Part shown: one piece after another, positions 52,301 to 64,000 of the stretch | Position numbering within the stretch: the first letter of the stretch is position 1 | Layout: each line of letters opens with the position of its first letter | Origin: Chamaea fasciata | Lineage: Eukaryota; Chordata; Aves; Passeriformes; Sylviidae | Direction: 5' to 3' | NCBI GenBank assembly: GCA_029207755.1 | Contig: JARCOQ010000003.1 | Span: forward strand, 48,032,971-48,096,970 | DNA: 64,000 nt | Program-made: the position numbers and the translations under genes | The notes under the pieces: generated by a model | Told to the model about the DNA's origin: nothing | The model's database searches: none | The model's input: the letters and a program-made list of their open reading frames with translations, nothing else

Positions 52301-55300
52301 GACTAATTTCTTCACGAAGTCAGAAGCCACAGAACACAGAAGGAGTATTACACTGAGGAAGGGTCCCTAATGATTTTACAATCTTGCAAGCCCCAGGTGA
52401 AGTTATGGCTTCAGTAGAGATGACCTTTGATACCTGTCAAAAAGGTTCTCAAAAGGCAATTCGGATAATTTTCCTCTGGGAAGAGTGATAAAGATGCTGA
52501 TTAAATAAATACTTGGTTTCTTAAAGCAGACTACAGAGAACTTTATAGAGTTTCCTTCCTCTAGGAGCACACTTGCTCTGTTCACATGTTCCAGGTTGTC
52601 ACAGCAGAAATGTGGCCAATCAGAAATAAATCAGTTTTCCCCATAAAGTATTAGATTGGACTGGCAAGCTAATAATGAAAGGAGTAAAACTGGGACTTGC
52701 AAGTAACCAGCTTGTATTTGATTAAATATGATACCAATAATCATAACCAATAGATCAATTGATTAATTAGTTGTGTCTAGGAATAGTAGTTATTCTTTGG
52801 CAGAATAAAAATCTCACCTCCATTTGTACATACACAATGTAATAACACCACGAAAAGGAAGAAGAAAATATAGTTCTCTAGGAATATAAATTTATAGATC
52901 AATGAAAGGTGAAAGGAACCACAAGAGGATTGTTCTAGAAATAAAAAATCTAGGGATAATAAAGAGAAGAACAAAACTAATGAGAAGAATGAAGCTGAGG
53001 AGAAGACTCAAACCATATAGAAGGCTTATGACTTTTGAAAGTGATTAATTGACTGCAGATGAACGGTGATGATATCTGTACTTCCTGAATGGCATTAATT
53101 CAAGGACAGATTTCCCTTGCTCCTATATAAAACAAAACCTGCTCCATTGGTTTTATGCATGCTTTACTTAATGTGCCATGAAATATTACATTAATTTAAT
53201 GTTAACCAACCTAGCCCAACAATCGGCAACTCATTTTTGCGGGTTTTCCAGCAATTTTCTAGGCTGGGGCTTGAACCATGGTAATTAATTACTTTCTCAA
53301 AATACATTAAAATTAAGTGTATGGCTCAGGACATTCAGATTTTGAAAACAGTTGGCTGGCTAGGGTAAACTGATATACTCTGAAAACTTGTAAGTTTTAG
53401 CCATTTTCAAAAGCCATAAGATTTGGCCTTTAGAAAGAAATAAACTTGTCCCATTTATTGTGGATTGATTTATGTTATTTTAGAAGTGATTTCGTGAGGT
53501 TTAAATTTGTTTTTTTTTAGTGTGATTGTGTGTTCTATGAGAACATGGATTCTCCAGAGTAGGATTTTAAAATTTAATTCCAAAGATTTACATAAATTCT
53601 CTGAGGGTCAATCACTGTATCTTGAAGGAAGAACCCTACCCAGCTGTGCTTCAGGTTTTAGGTAAATAATTTTTTCTGGGGAAAAACCCAGCGCCCAAAC
53701 AAGTTGGAGAATTAACACCACAGAACAAATACAATTTCTGAGTATCCTGATAAAGCCCTTTTCCTTATTACTTAAGAGCGAAATCTTAATAGTTGTAACT
53801 TTAGATATGTTTGTTGAAAAGCAGGAGTGATTTGCATGCTGAGAGGGAAAACTTGAATCTGGAGAGTTTGATAATCATATTCCACTGTAGGTACTTATGC
53901 AGGTGTAATACATCTCACACTATTAAACAGATGCATTAAGCAGTGCTGTAGAAGAAATAAGGTCAGGAAGAGCTAAACTCTATCAAGATCTCACTTCCAA
54001 ATATAACCCTCTGATGGTTTCATAGTTCATGATTAACACAGGCCATGACTCAGAAAACCCTGAAATATGTTCTAAATTATTCAAGCACTCCTTTAAAGTA
54101 GACAGTCCTTTAGTTAAAGTCAAGATTATACTTTGTTGTATCACCACTCTTAGCAAGATTTCCTATTTTGCTTTTCAGTTTGTGGGAAAGAAAAAACAAA
54201 AGAAACTCCCTCATTCAATCTTCCTTCAGAGGAAAACTCTATTCTTCTCCCATATCCTCTTAGCATTTGCATTCTTCTCTGTATCCACAATATTAGAAAC
54301 CACTCACCTGAACAGCCAGCCTGTCTTTCTCAGCCTTCCTTAGAGTTAATAGAGAGAGAAGCTCCTTCATGGGGCAATTTGCAGCAGAGGCTGTGACCAC
54401 GTGGGATGCCTTCTAGAACAGGGCTTTCTGCCCTCTTGCTTACTCAGGTGTATGAGATCACCAGCTAATAAAAATGGCTACACTCAAGCAGTTTAACTGT
54501 ACTCTCAATGCAGTTGAAAACTCAAGGCAAATTTAAACTATTAAAGAAAGTAATAAATAAAGGTCAACACTTGGCAAAAGGGAATTTACCTCTTGTCTTT
54601 TTCTGAAGTTATATAGTCTTAGGAAGTTTTATGTAGTGCAAATCTCATGTGAACATAATGAGACCTTCCCACTGAGTTTGTGTGTCCACTTTTATTTTTA
54701 AATCTGGTGAGTTTTTCTTGATGAAGTTTCCTTATTTTTTGTGTGTGTGCCTGTACTGCCAGGTTGATTAATATGGGGTTTTGTACATTTGTGTAATATC
54801 TGCAGAGATCCACAAAGCATTCTTACGGTTTGCAGTGCCTGACACTGTGGATATGTCATATTCCCAAAAAGGGACTGTGATTTTTGGACAAGTTACACTT
54901 TGGCTATTTGCAGTAATTTTCTGCCTTTCCAAGTCTAAGAGAGGGTTTGAAGGCTGCCTTTTCCCCTGTTGAGATGTTCAGCCAGGATGTGTTGCTGCAT
55001 TTAGCATACCTCTTGACCCTTCTGCTTGCCCTCTTTTGCTTTCTCTCTTCTCTTACTTTGTCATTGTGAAGATATGGTGCAAGATGCCAGTCTTCCCTGA
55101 CCCTCAGTGAAAACACAGTTACGAGTCCTTTCCCTTCATTTCTGGCCGTGACATGAAAGGGTGGCTATGACCCCGCCTAGACCCCAGTGGTGCTAAACTA
55201 AAGGGACAACTCACACCTTACTCTTCCAGGATTGAAGTGCATGCTTCTATCTGCTTTAATTGGCAGAAGGACTGCACCAAACATTTAGGAACTTTTTAAA

Positions 55301-56847
55301 AATAGAGGAGTTCCCCTTGCTGGCTTGTGCTTCTAACCACAGGCAATTTAAGCATTTCTTCTTAATTGCTTCTTAACTGGTGGGACACTTCATTTATTTT
55401 AGCTTATGCCATAGTATGGCTATCAGGACCTTCAGCATTCCCAGCTGTTACATTCTTAAGGGCAATCTACAGTATCTTCTTCTTGGGTTCTAATTTACCC
55501 CCACAGTAATTTTTCTGTCCTGAGTGCAGCTGGCTTTACTGCAGGAAGTGAACTTCCATAGACTAGCATCAAGCAAAAACCTTGAAAAGAGGACCAAATC
55601 AGGGAGGTATACACTTTAAGGCTAATATAATCACAGATAGGCACACCCCACCTCTTTCCTTTCCTAGTCGAATTCCTTCAAGTGACTTGAGGACTTAAAG
55701 CTTAAGCAAATGGACTGTAAAAGCTGTGTTACTAGGGGTATGTCACTGATACGTGCTCTCCAAGAATCTCCCACTTAATTTCTTTCCCTTTATCAACCAA
55801 ACCTTTCTTTTTATTGGTTCCAGAGTCCCAGAGATCCCAGCCTGCTTCCTCCCTCTAATAACATGTACAGGGTTGGCTGAACAAATCCCTAAATCAATAA
55901 AATCACTATTTTAGAGAAGAGCAAAGAAAGAAATTGTTCTGGGAATGCAAGCAGTACTAGAGCTGGACAGAAGCACAGAGGAAAAGATTTTGGAAATCTT
56001 GTTTGATTTGACTCTTTTTCAGCTGAGATGAACCTGTTTACTGAACTGAATAATTTTCAAAGTATGCCAGAACATATCTCCTATGTCAAACACATGTGTC
56101 TATGAATACTTTAGTCTGCAGGCTGATGTAAAGCCTCTAGTAGACAAAGCTGTAGAATTTTTAAGTGGCAAATGACTTGGTTCTCCAAAACCAAACTTAC
56201 TTTATGTAAAGGGTGTTTTTAGCCAGCCATAAATATGAAACTATTGGACTGGTTTTGCAAATATCATCAATACCAAAACAAACCTCAATGTAATTAATTT
56301 GTGAGTCAGCAAACACGATTCGCCTGGACCTCCTTACCCTCTGTGTGTTAACCATGGCCAAAATGGTAAGCACAATGCTTGCAGCATATCCTTGTAGCTT
56401 GATTTTGCCTTCTCTTGAAAAAAACCCAAAAAACCCAAGAAAACACCCCAAACCAAAACAAACAATGGCAAAAGCCCCACTTGCTGAGTTGGCTTGTATG
56501 GCCATTCATCACCTCCACTTCACCATGTAAAGATTATTGGACAGATTGTTTTTTCCAAAATTAAATAGGATGTGTTGCTAAAAGTGAGAGGTACCCATTG
56601 TCTGAAATTCTTTGAAATGCTAGAGATTTCATTTCCATGTAGAATGTTTTCAAATAATGCTGTGAAATATTGATGAACATGACCTTTTCTATTAAAAACT
56701 CACATTTCATGCTGCCTGAGAATGGGACACTCATATTTAGAACTACTTTCACAAAGTCTGTTGTCAGGCCATGGTGCTACTGAGAATCATACCAGAATGT
56801 CAAAAAGCCAGTGTTTCCACCATTCTGTAAGGTTATTTATGATGAAG
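49321..56847. other. Intergenic stretch, no gene seen
   Basis: AT-rich sequence between two CR1 pieces, with a poly-T run near 51941-51958. Short open frames (maximum about 114 codons) look random. I see no repeat family or exon here. Confidence 0.6.
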
Positions 56848-58628
56848 TTAGGCAAGTTAAATGGAATTAAAACTGGCCAGGGATATGAAGGGCAATAAGA
56901 AGGGTTTCTATGAGCAGGTGACAAAAGGAAGACTAGAGAAAATGTGAGCCCATTACTCAATGAGACGGGGGACCTGATTATGCAGGGTGTAGGACAAGGA
57001 TGAAATACTGAATGCTTTCTTTGCTTTAGTTATTACTAGCAAGACTGGCCTTCAGGCATCCCAGGTCCCACAGAGCAGGGAGAAAGGCTGGTGGAAGAAA
57101 GTGGTACCCTTGGTGGAAATGGATCAGTTCTGTGAATGTGTTAGCAAGCTGTATATGCATAAATCCATGGGCCTTGATAGGATGCACTCATGAACATTGA
57201 GGCAGCTGCCGGAGTTTATTGCAAGGCAATAATCAATAACCAGTTATGGTGACCAGGAGAAGTTTCTGAAGACTGGAAGAAAGAAAATGTCATCCCTGTC
57301 TTCAAAAAGGGAGAGAAGGAGAAACCAAGGAACTACAGGCCAGTCAGCCTCACCTCAGTCCCTTGGCAAAGAATGGAGCAGCTAATTTTGGAAAGCATTT
57401 CTGGGCATATTAAGGACAGAAAAATCAGCAGCAGTAACTCAGCATGGCTTCACCAAGGGTAAGTGCTTGACCAAATTGATACACTTCTATGAAGAAGTGG
57501 CTGGCCTGGTGGATGAGGAAAAAGTAGTGGATATTGTATACCTGGATGTCAATAAGGCATTTAACCCTATTTCCTATGAGATCATTGTAGACAAGCTGCT
57601 GATGTGTGGGCTGGATGAACAGCAGTGACCTGAAAACTGACTGAATGACCAGGCTTAGAGGGGAGTGCAAATTCTAGCTGGGGGCAGTACCTATTGATGT
57701 ATCCTAGGGGTCAATAGTAAGTTCAGTCATGTTTAGCATCTTCATCAGTGACCTAGATGATGGGACAGCTTGCCCTCAGAAAGTTTGTCAGTGACAAAAA
57801 ACTGGGCATAGTGGCTGATATGCCAGCAGGTAGTCCCACTATCCAGAGGAACCTTGACAGGCTGGAGAAGTGAGACAACAGAAACCTCATTAAATTCAAC
57901 AGGGAAAAATGCAAAGTCCTGCACCTGGGGAGGAACCACCCCATGCTGGATGACAACCAGCTGGAAAGCAACTTAGAAGAAAATGATCTAGGAGTTCTGG
58001 TGAGCACCAGGTTGACCCTGAGCAAGCAATGCACTCTTGTAGGACAGAAGTCTAAGAGTATCCTCAATTAGGGAAATAATGGCCAGCAACTGGGAGTGAT
58101 AAATGTCCCATCTACTCAGCACTGGTGGGGCCACATCTGGAGCACTCTTTCCAGTTCGGGGCTCTTCAGTACAAGACAGACATGGACACACTGGAGAAAG
58201 TCTAATGTACAGCCATGTAGATGGTGAAGAGACTCAACCATCTCACATATGAGAAAAAGCTGAGAGATCTGGGACTGTTTAGCTCAAAGAAGAGATGGAT
58301 TGAAAATTTCTTTCCAGAGGACATAAATACCTGAAGGATGGATGCAAAGACGAGTCAGGTGCTTTTCAGCAGTGACGGTACTAGGAACAGAGGAGATGAA
58401 CTGAAATACAAGAGGTTCCCTCAGGAAACACATTTTCACTGTAAAGGTGCCTGAGTGTTGCCACAGTCAGTTATGAGGTTGTGAAGTCACCATTGCCAAA
58501 GACACCAAAAAGCCATCTGGACATGATCCTGGGCAGTTGGCTCTAGGGGACACTGCTTGAGCAGGGGGAGGGTTGGACCAAATGACCTCTGGAAATCCAT
58601 TTCAGTCTCAACCATTCTGTCATTCTGC
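56848..58628 (+). mobile_element. CR1 LINE, 5'-truncated, 1.8 kb, inactive
   Basis: The longest retrotransposon piece in the window. It covers part of the reverse transcriptase region and the whole 3' end of a CR1 (chicken repeat 1) non-LTR element. Reverse transcriptase motif A is readable as YLDVNKAF, with its aspartate codon at 57545-57547. Motif C (family FADD) is degraded to FVSD at about 57784-57795, and a small deletion just before it shifts the frame; in-frame stops occur as well. The 3' end has the characteristic sequence (TGAGCAGGGGGAGGGTTGGA, 58558-58577) and ends in two copies of the ATTCTGT/C octamer type at 58613-58628, as CR1 does instead of a poly(A) tail. The missing 5' portion and substitutions show it is dead. 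Confidence 0.9.
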
Positions 58629-61600
58629 AAAGTTAAGAGATAACAGAATTGTGTTTGAAGCAAAGTATCAGTGTACTCCTCTCAGACATCCTAACAGAAG
58701 CAGCCTTGGGCAGTTTTAAACTGGAAACTTGCTGCAGGTTCCTGTGTACTTTGGGATTCTGCCAGCTTAGAAGGATGGAAAGCTCTTAGCAGCTTCTGAA
58801 AACATGACTAATCCCAGAGGGCACAGATCTGAGTACCACATTTGATCTTTGTTTCTGGAAAAGCTTGCTGTACTTGTATTTTGTAAAGGAGAAGGAAGAG
58901 ATGTTTTTATGTGAAGTTGTTTTAGAAAGAAAACACAGCTTGCCTTGGAAGACATTCATGGGCTTGAATTATCAAAATAATTGTTGTGTATTCCTCTCCC
59001 TTTGATTTGTGCAGAGAGAAGATTAAAAATTTAAGTAAAAAAAAAAAGTATTTTAAAGAGTCTGACTCTTTTGTTACAAAGATACTGTCCAAATTCAGTT
59101 TTTTTTTCTTCCTCCAGAAAATGGTAAATTTGCAAACTCAGCATTACCACTAATGTCACTTACGAAATTTTGACTTAGTCCTCAAAGTTAAAGTCATCCT
59201 AAATTTGAGACGCCTTTGATCCAGTCACCTATAAACTTAGACTTAATGATCATTTGATCTCTCTTTGTATGCACATGGGTCAGGTCATATTGTTCATAGT
59301 GGCTGGACATGAAAGCAGAGACAGCTGCTTTCAGTTCCTCATATTCCCATGAGTCCTGTATTCCCATGGCTCAGGCCAGAGCCGTGCATGACAGACAAGG
59401 AGCAAATACAGGCCCATCCCTTTGCCTGTGAGTCCCCAAACGGTTTATTCTCAGTGTGACAGAATGGTGGGGGTGTTTAGCTGGAATCCTCATTGTGCGT
59501 TGAACACGCACATTTTGAAAGACTTTTAATTTCTCTTTAGGCAAAGTTTACCCAAGGGACAGCTCCTTTCCTCCTGAGTTGGCTCCCTCATCAGAGAACC
59601 ACAGGGTTGTCTGAGTTGCTTAAGTAAAGGTTTGAACATGTACTTTAAAAATGGTAGAACACAACATTTTCCTTTAGTCTCAAGGTCATAAATAGTTGAT
59701 CTTTGTTTTTCCCTCCCACTAGAAATTCATTCAAAATCAGACACCCACATTATAATATTATAGCTTAAAGGAAAAAAAAAGTGACACAGCAAATGCTTCA
59801 AGGCACAGTCCTATTCTGGAAAGCATTGAGCAACCATCACTTGACATTCTTGGTAGCCTTATGTAGCCTTATTTGTTGCATATCTATCTATCTATCTATT
59901 CATATTCATGAAAATAGCTTATTATGTAAACACATGCTTATCTCTAAAGCCTGGAAACCTTTTTAAAAAGAAGTCATAACCATAACAGGATATGTTTTAA
60001 GCTTAGTGCTCTTCATTCAGTCCAAAACCAGCCAAAATACTCCTGTTAAACTACTTATGTGTTTTTCTATCTTGTTTCTGCTAGCTATCACAGTCATTAT
60101 TTAATTTTTTATGGTTTTTCATGTTGACCAAAATACTGCTGCAAAACAGCATTTCAGGGCTCTCTAGCTCTGCTACTGCATGAACAGATTCAGTGATTCA
60201 CCTGGGCTGCTCACGAGTGTGAGGCTGCAGAAAGGCTATATGCAAAACTGGAGGTGCAGCTTATCTGCCTTCCCTCTATAGCTTCATGCTCTGGTGCCAA
60301 GAGGTGGAACAACTGCTGGATGGATTCTCTCATATGCAATGCCAGCATCCTCTAGTACTTCTATAGAACTCCAAATTGAATGTCAGTAAATAATTAATAT
60401 AAATAAAATAGCAATTGTGTTTTGATCACAGCAAGGGTTTTATGTGCCAAAGAGAAGCAAGAAGTCTGTAGGAAGAGAGGAATGCATCATTGCTTCACAA
60501 TTGATGGGTTTGACAGATATCTGCAGAGTTTTATTCCTTTGCTTTTGGCATGGTGGGGGCCAGGGAGTGGCAGGGGGGGCACAGGCCCTCCATGGAAAGG
60601 CGGCTGTGTCTGAGGAGGTGGCAGTGTTGTGTAACCACACTGACAGAGTGCGTCACAACGTGTGACATGTGGCAGCAGAAGAGCCTTAAATAGCTCTCAC
60701 CATCTTTTCTCCTCCGGAGGTTTTGAGGAAAATTTGGTTTTCTGAGTAATGTTTTATCCTTCCTAAAATCACCTGATAATATGGCTCAAGCTCCTCTAGA
60801 GAACATCTCCCTGAATTGTCGGGGAGTTTTAGGGTAGAATTGGTGAGAATCTTGGTCTTTTAAGCCCAGATGTTAAAACTGCATACCTCAGAGACTATGG
60901 GACGAATATATGTTCATTAATCCTGGTGTTAAAATTGATCAACGTCCCTTCATGACCTCATCTGTAGCAGAAGCTGGGGCTGAATTAATTCCTGCTTGCG
61001 CTGAAGCCATTATTAGAAAACTGTCTGACAATGACTAAACTTTTTCCAATGATAGAGGATCCATTGCAAAATACAAAACTTTGTTTAACGGTTAATTATC
61101 TTTTGTACTAAAATTTCAACTTTGTTTCTGAAGGTTTGTGAACTTATCCGGGTTCATCACCCACTCAGGACATTGTTATTCATTTGTCTGCTAGACTTCA
61201 GAGACGTTATTACCACATTTCTGTTCTTTATTCTTGTACTTACAGACTGTTGATAAACATGTCACTGTTTATCTCTGTAAGCTAAATACATTGAGTTCTT
61301 TCACTCTTTGTCTCCAGGAGCTGCTTCTGCACGTTGCTCATTGCTCTGGTCTCTCCAATTTATCTGTGTAGTGTTTGATCTGTGAGACCAAATTTGGACT
61401 AAGCATTCTAGCTGTGCCTGTGCAAATGAGGAATACAGTGGAAGCATAATGTCAGCTGTGCTGCTTAATATTGCCCTTTAACTCCTCCCAGAACTATGGT
61501 GACCACATCAGAATGCTGACCCCACATGTCCAATTCATCAGTGCCCTGAGTCCTCTTCAGAGTCACTGCATCCTTCCTTAATTGTGGCTTTTATTTTTCA

Positions 61601-64000
61601 TTTCTGGTTGTATAAGTTTTGTGAGACAGTACTAAAACGCAGGCTATTATCCATACCCAGGAGTGCTATGTCCTGCTGACCTATGCCCACTGTGCTTTAC
61701 TACACCTCAGATTGTGACATGAACTCAGTTTCTGTAAATTGCCTTGAGTCTTATTTTGCAAATTAGCAAACAACCCCTCAGGACTCTCCTGGGATGCCCC
61801 AAGACACTGGGACTAAGCCTAAAGTCCCTTTTCTGCCCTCAGAGTTTCCCTCCTCCTCTGCCAGAAGAAAAAACCTATTTCTCCATGCACTGCCCCTCCA
61901 CATCTCAGCCTGGGCCAAACTAACTTAATAGATCACCATTTATTACTGATTCCCGGCAGGAAATCCACTTTTTGCCTCAAAGTGAGATTTTGAAGCTGGC
62001 TGGCCAGGCTGTCTGGTGTACAGCCCAGCGAAAGATGTTTGGCTGGTGAGATCCACTCAGAGTTCATGTTTCACAAGCACAGGTCTCCTTAAAATGGAAT
62101 TCATTAAGCTGAGACTTAGCCTTTCTCTGGTATTCCAACATCCATTTAGACTGTGTAATGCAACTTGGATTTTTCACCCATATTCAGCACTCACTTGTCA
62201 CCAGGCCAAGGATGGGGCATTAGCTGGGGCTGTCAGTAGTCTCTGGGGTGGGGGCTAGGGTACACCTGTGGTGTTTGGGATTTAGGGTTACAGTAGGAAG
62301 GTAGGAGCCAGCCGGGAGGAGTTTGCTGGTTTGCAAGATATGGTGGCAGTTGGGTCACATGGGATGCAGGATGGTAGCTAGGACTATAAAGGCAACTGCT
62401 GGATGGGTGACAACCAAAATGAACAAAAGTCTTTTAAGGGGCAGAAAATCTGGAACCAGTGAGTTAAAAGCAGAGACTGAGGCAGCTGCAGGGTGCAGAT
62501 GAGCCTAGGTTTGCTTCCCTCCCTCCTCTTCTCTTACTTCCCTCCTCTTCTAACCTGACATAAGCAACTTTTTCTCCAGGCGCTCCTTGTAGACAGCCTC
62601 AAAGCTGTGCATCCAGAAGGAAAAGGACTGCTGGAAGCAGCCTGTAGCTAAGCTGGCCTGGGCAAATAAATGTATTCCTCAGTGTTTACTCTGACCATTC
62701 AGGTAGTGAGGGATGGTATTAGTCTTTTTCTGACTCTTTCTCTCCTTTTCTCTAAGATTATCTTCAATGCTGTCTTTTATAGAAAATGAGACATATAAAA
62801 TGTAATAAAGGAATAAAGAAGGCAGTGTCCCCCAGTTTGCTTCCAACTCTTCCTTCCACGGCCTCCCAGCTTCATTTGCCATGCAGCTGCAGTCTTTGGT
62901 AAAACTCTGAATATACTGCTCAGTAAACAAGCAGTTTTACTTTCATAGTTGCAGTTCTTTTATTAAAAGAATAAGAAGGTGGAGATCAATGTTGATTTAT
63001 AGACAGAAGACAGAGAGCTAATCCCGAATAGATAAATAGCTCTGAAATTATATCTAGAAAGTGGATAGAAAGAGAACAAAATATCTGTCAAGTTCTTGTA
63101 GTGGGAAAGTAAGACCCAAATTCTGCTTTGCCCCAGCATTTGCATGTCTGATAGAAAAGGGCAGGACTAGACAGCTTTTCAGGCTACCAATGCCAGTGAG
63201 GAGTAGGATGGGGGAACACCAGAAACAGCTGGTTTCTTTTCTGGGCTAAGTTTTTTATTTCAGGTCTAGGAAATGTTTTCATCCCCCTTAGGCTGTCATG
63301 AAAAATGCTCCCAGTGATTCCTGAGATGTGTTCCCTTCCAAGAGCTTTCTCTGCACCTTTGTCCCTGTGTATTCCCCTTTCAGTCGCTGAGAGAACCATT
63401 ATTTTCAAGATTCTCTTCTTATCACAAAAACATAATCTAATTCCTTCCAGCTTCTCCGCCCATTTCTTTTTCTCTCTAATCCCTCAAAGAAAATTAGTTT
63501 CAGCTCATAACATATTTCCACTGTGGTATATGAATGTCATACAGAGGGCAGTGCTGCCTCTTCACAGGCTCTCCTGCTTCCAAATGTTACACCGCTACTT
63601 GTGGTATTTTTTCAGCAGGATTTGTTACTTTTTAAGCCAAAGAGGAATTCACTGCAGGAATGAATTTACACTGGCCTTGTGCCACCTAATCTTGAGAACT
63701 GAGACACTGAGTTCAACATTTCTGAGACAAACTGTAATGTGTTATAGGCTCTATGTAGCTTAACCTCTAAGGGGAGAGAAAAGGTGTTTGACTGGGGATG
63801 ATTTAACAGAAGCAGTATTAAAAAAAAAAAAAAAGACCCAGGCCAACTGAAAAAAAAAAGGACCCCCTCTTAGAAAACAGTAGCAAGGATTTGATTTCTG
63901 CATTTCAGAAAAGGGTTTTTCAAATGACAAACTGCCAGATTCTGCTTCTTTGTCTCTAAGCCCATGATTTGCAGCATGATTTGATGCTTGGTGCACGAAC
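58629..64000. other. Intergenic stretch, no gene seen
   Basis: After the CR1 end the sequence is AT-rich with no recognised gene. The open frame at 63305-63763 (152 codons, plus) has a leucine/phenylalanine-rich composition and no recognisable domain. A TATAAA-type site near 62383 with an AATAAA about 280 bp later gives a weak promoter-to-polyadenylation layout, possibly an old LTR. Confidence 0.5.
59880..59898. repeat. (TCTA)n microsatellite, short
   Basis: About four and a half units of TCTA in intergenic DNA. Confidence 0.85.

Noticed and set aside
63150..63210. Possible CR1 tail (GGGCAGGACTAGACAGCTTT)
   Set aside because: Similarity is limited to about 20 bases and lacks the octamer end.
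22281..64000. Exons of the neighbouring gene expected upstream of STXBP5 in vertebrates (ADGB)
   Set aside because: I looked for globin-like or calpain-like peptides on the minus strand and recognised none. The neighbour is probably beyond the window.
1..64000. tRNA genes, CRISPR arrays, bacterial operons or phage-type systems
   Set aside because: No cloverleaf with A and B boxes, no regularly spaced direct repeats and no dense coding sequence were seen; the window is vertebrate-type DNA.

Overview
The window looks like vertebrate nuclear DNA, most probably from a bird. It is AT-rich with no prokaryotic-style gene packing. It carries a single CpG island, spliced exons with GT/AG borders, several CR1 LINE fragments including one 1.8 kb piece with the typical CR1 3' end, and LTRs that resemble families common in bird genomes. 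There are no operons, tRNAs, rRNAs or CRISPR arrays that I can support.

One protein-coding gene is identifiable: STXBP5 (tomosyn-1), on the minus strand. Exon 1 (20694-20846) sits at one edge of a CpG island covering about 20560-22280 and encodes the first 51 residues. Exon 2 (18790-18887) encodes the next 32 residues plus two bases, the beginning of the WD40 propeller. Intron 1 is 1806 bp. Everything below 18790 is intron 2; exon 3 was not found and should lie outside the window. The promoter and presumed 5'UTR are the GC-rich sequence just above 20846.

Intron 2 (1-18789) holds a small CR1 tail (about 8.67-8.79 kb), an antisense-oriented LTR (10685-11224), and next to it a sense-oriented ERVK-like block: an LTR (12218-12749), a primer-binding-site-like sequence (12192-12209) and GC-rich leader (about 11500-12191). 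A second small CR1 fragment lies near 13.4 kb.

From 22.3 to 64 kb, upstream of STXBP5, I find no convincing gene. The contents are CR1 fragments (about 26.8, 29.3, 49.2 and 56.8-58.6 kb), a solo LTR with perfect 10 bp terminal inverted repeats (30910-31358), an unusual GC-rich block at 29.48-29.96 kb that encloses a second copy of a roughly 95 bp AT-rich sequence also found at 27.12 kb, and scattered microsatellites. The window does not show a new multi-gene system. The observations most worth following are the nested retroviral pieces inside STXBP5 intron 2, the GC-rich/duplicated block at 29.5-30 kb, and a 31 bp alternating purine-pyrimidine tract in the STXBP5 promoter.
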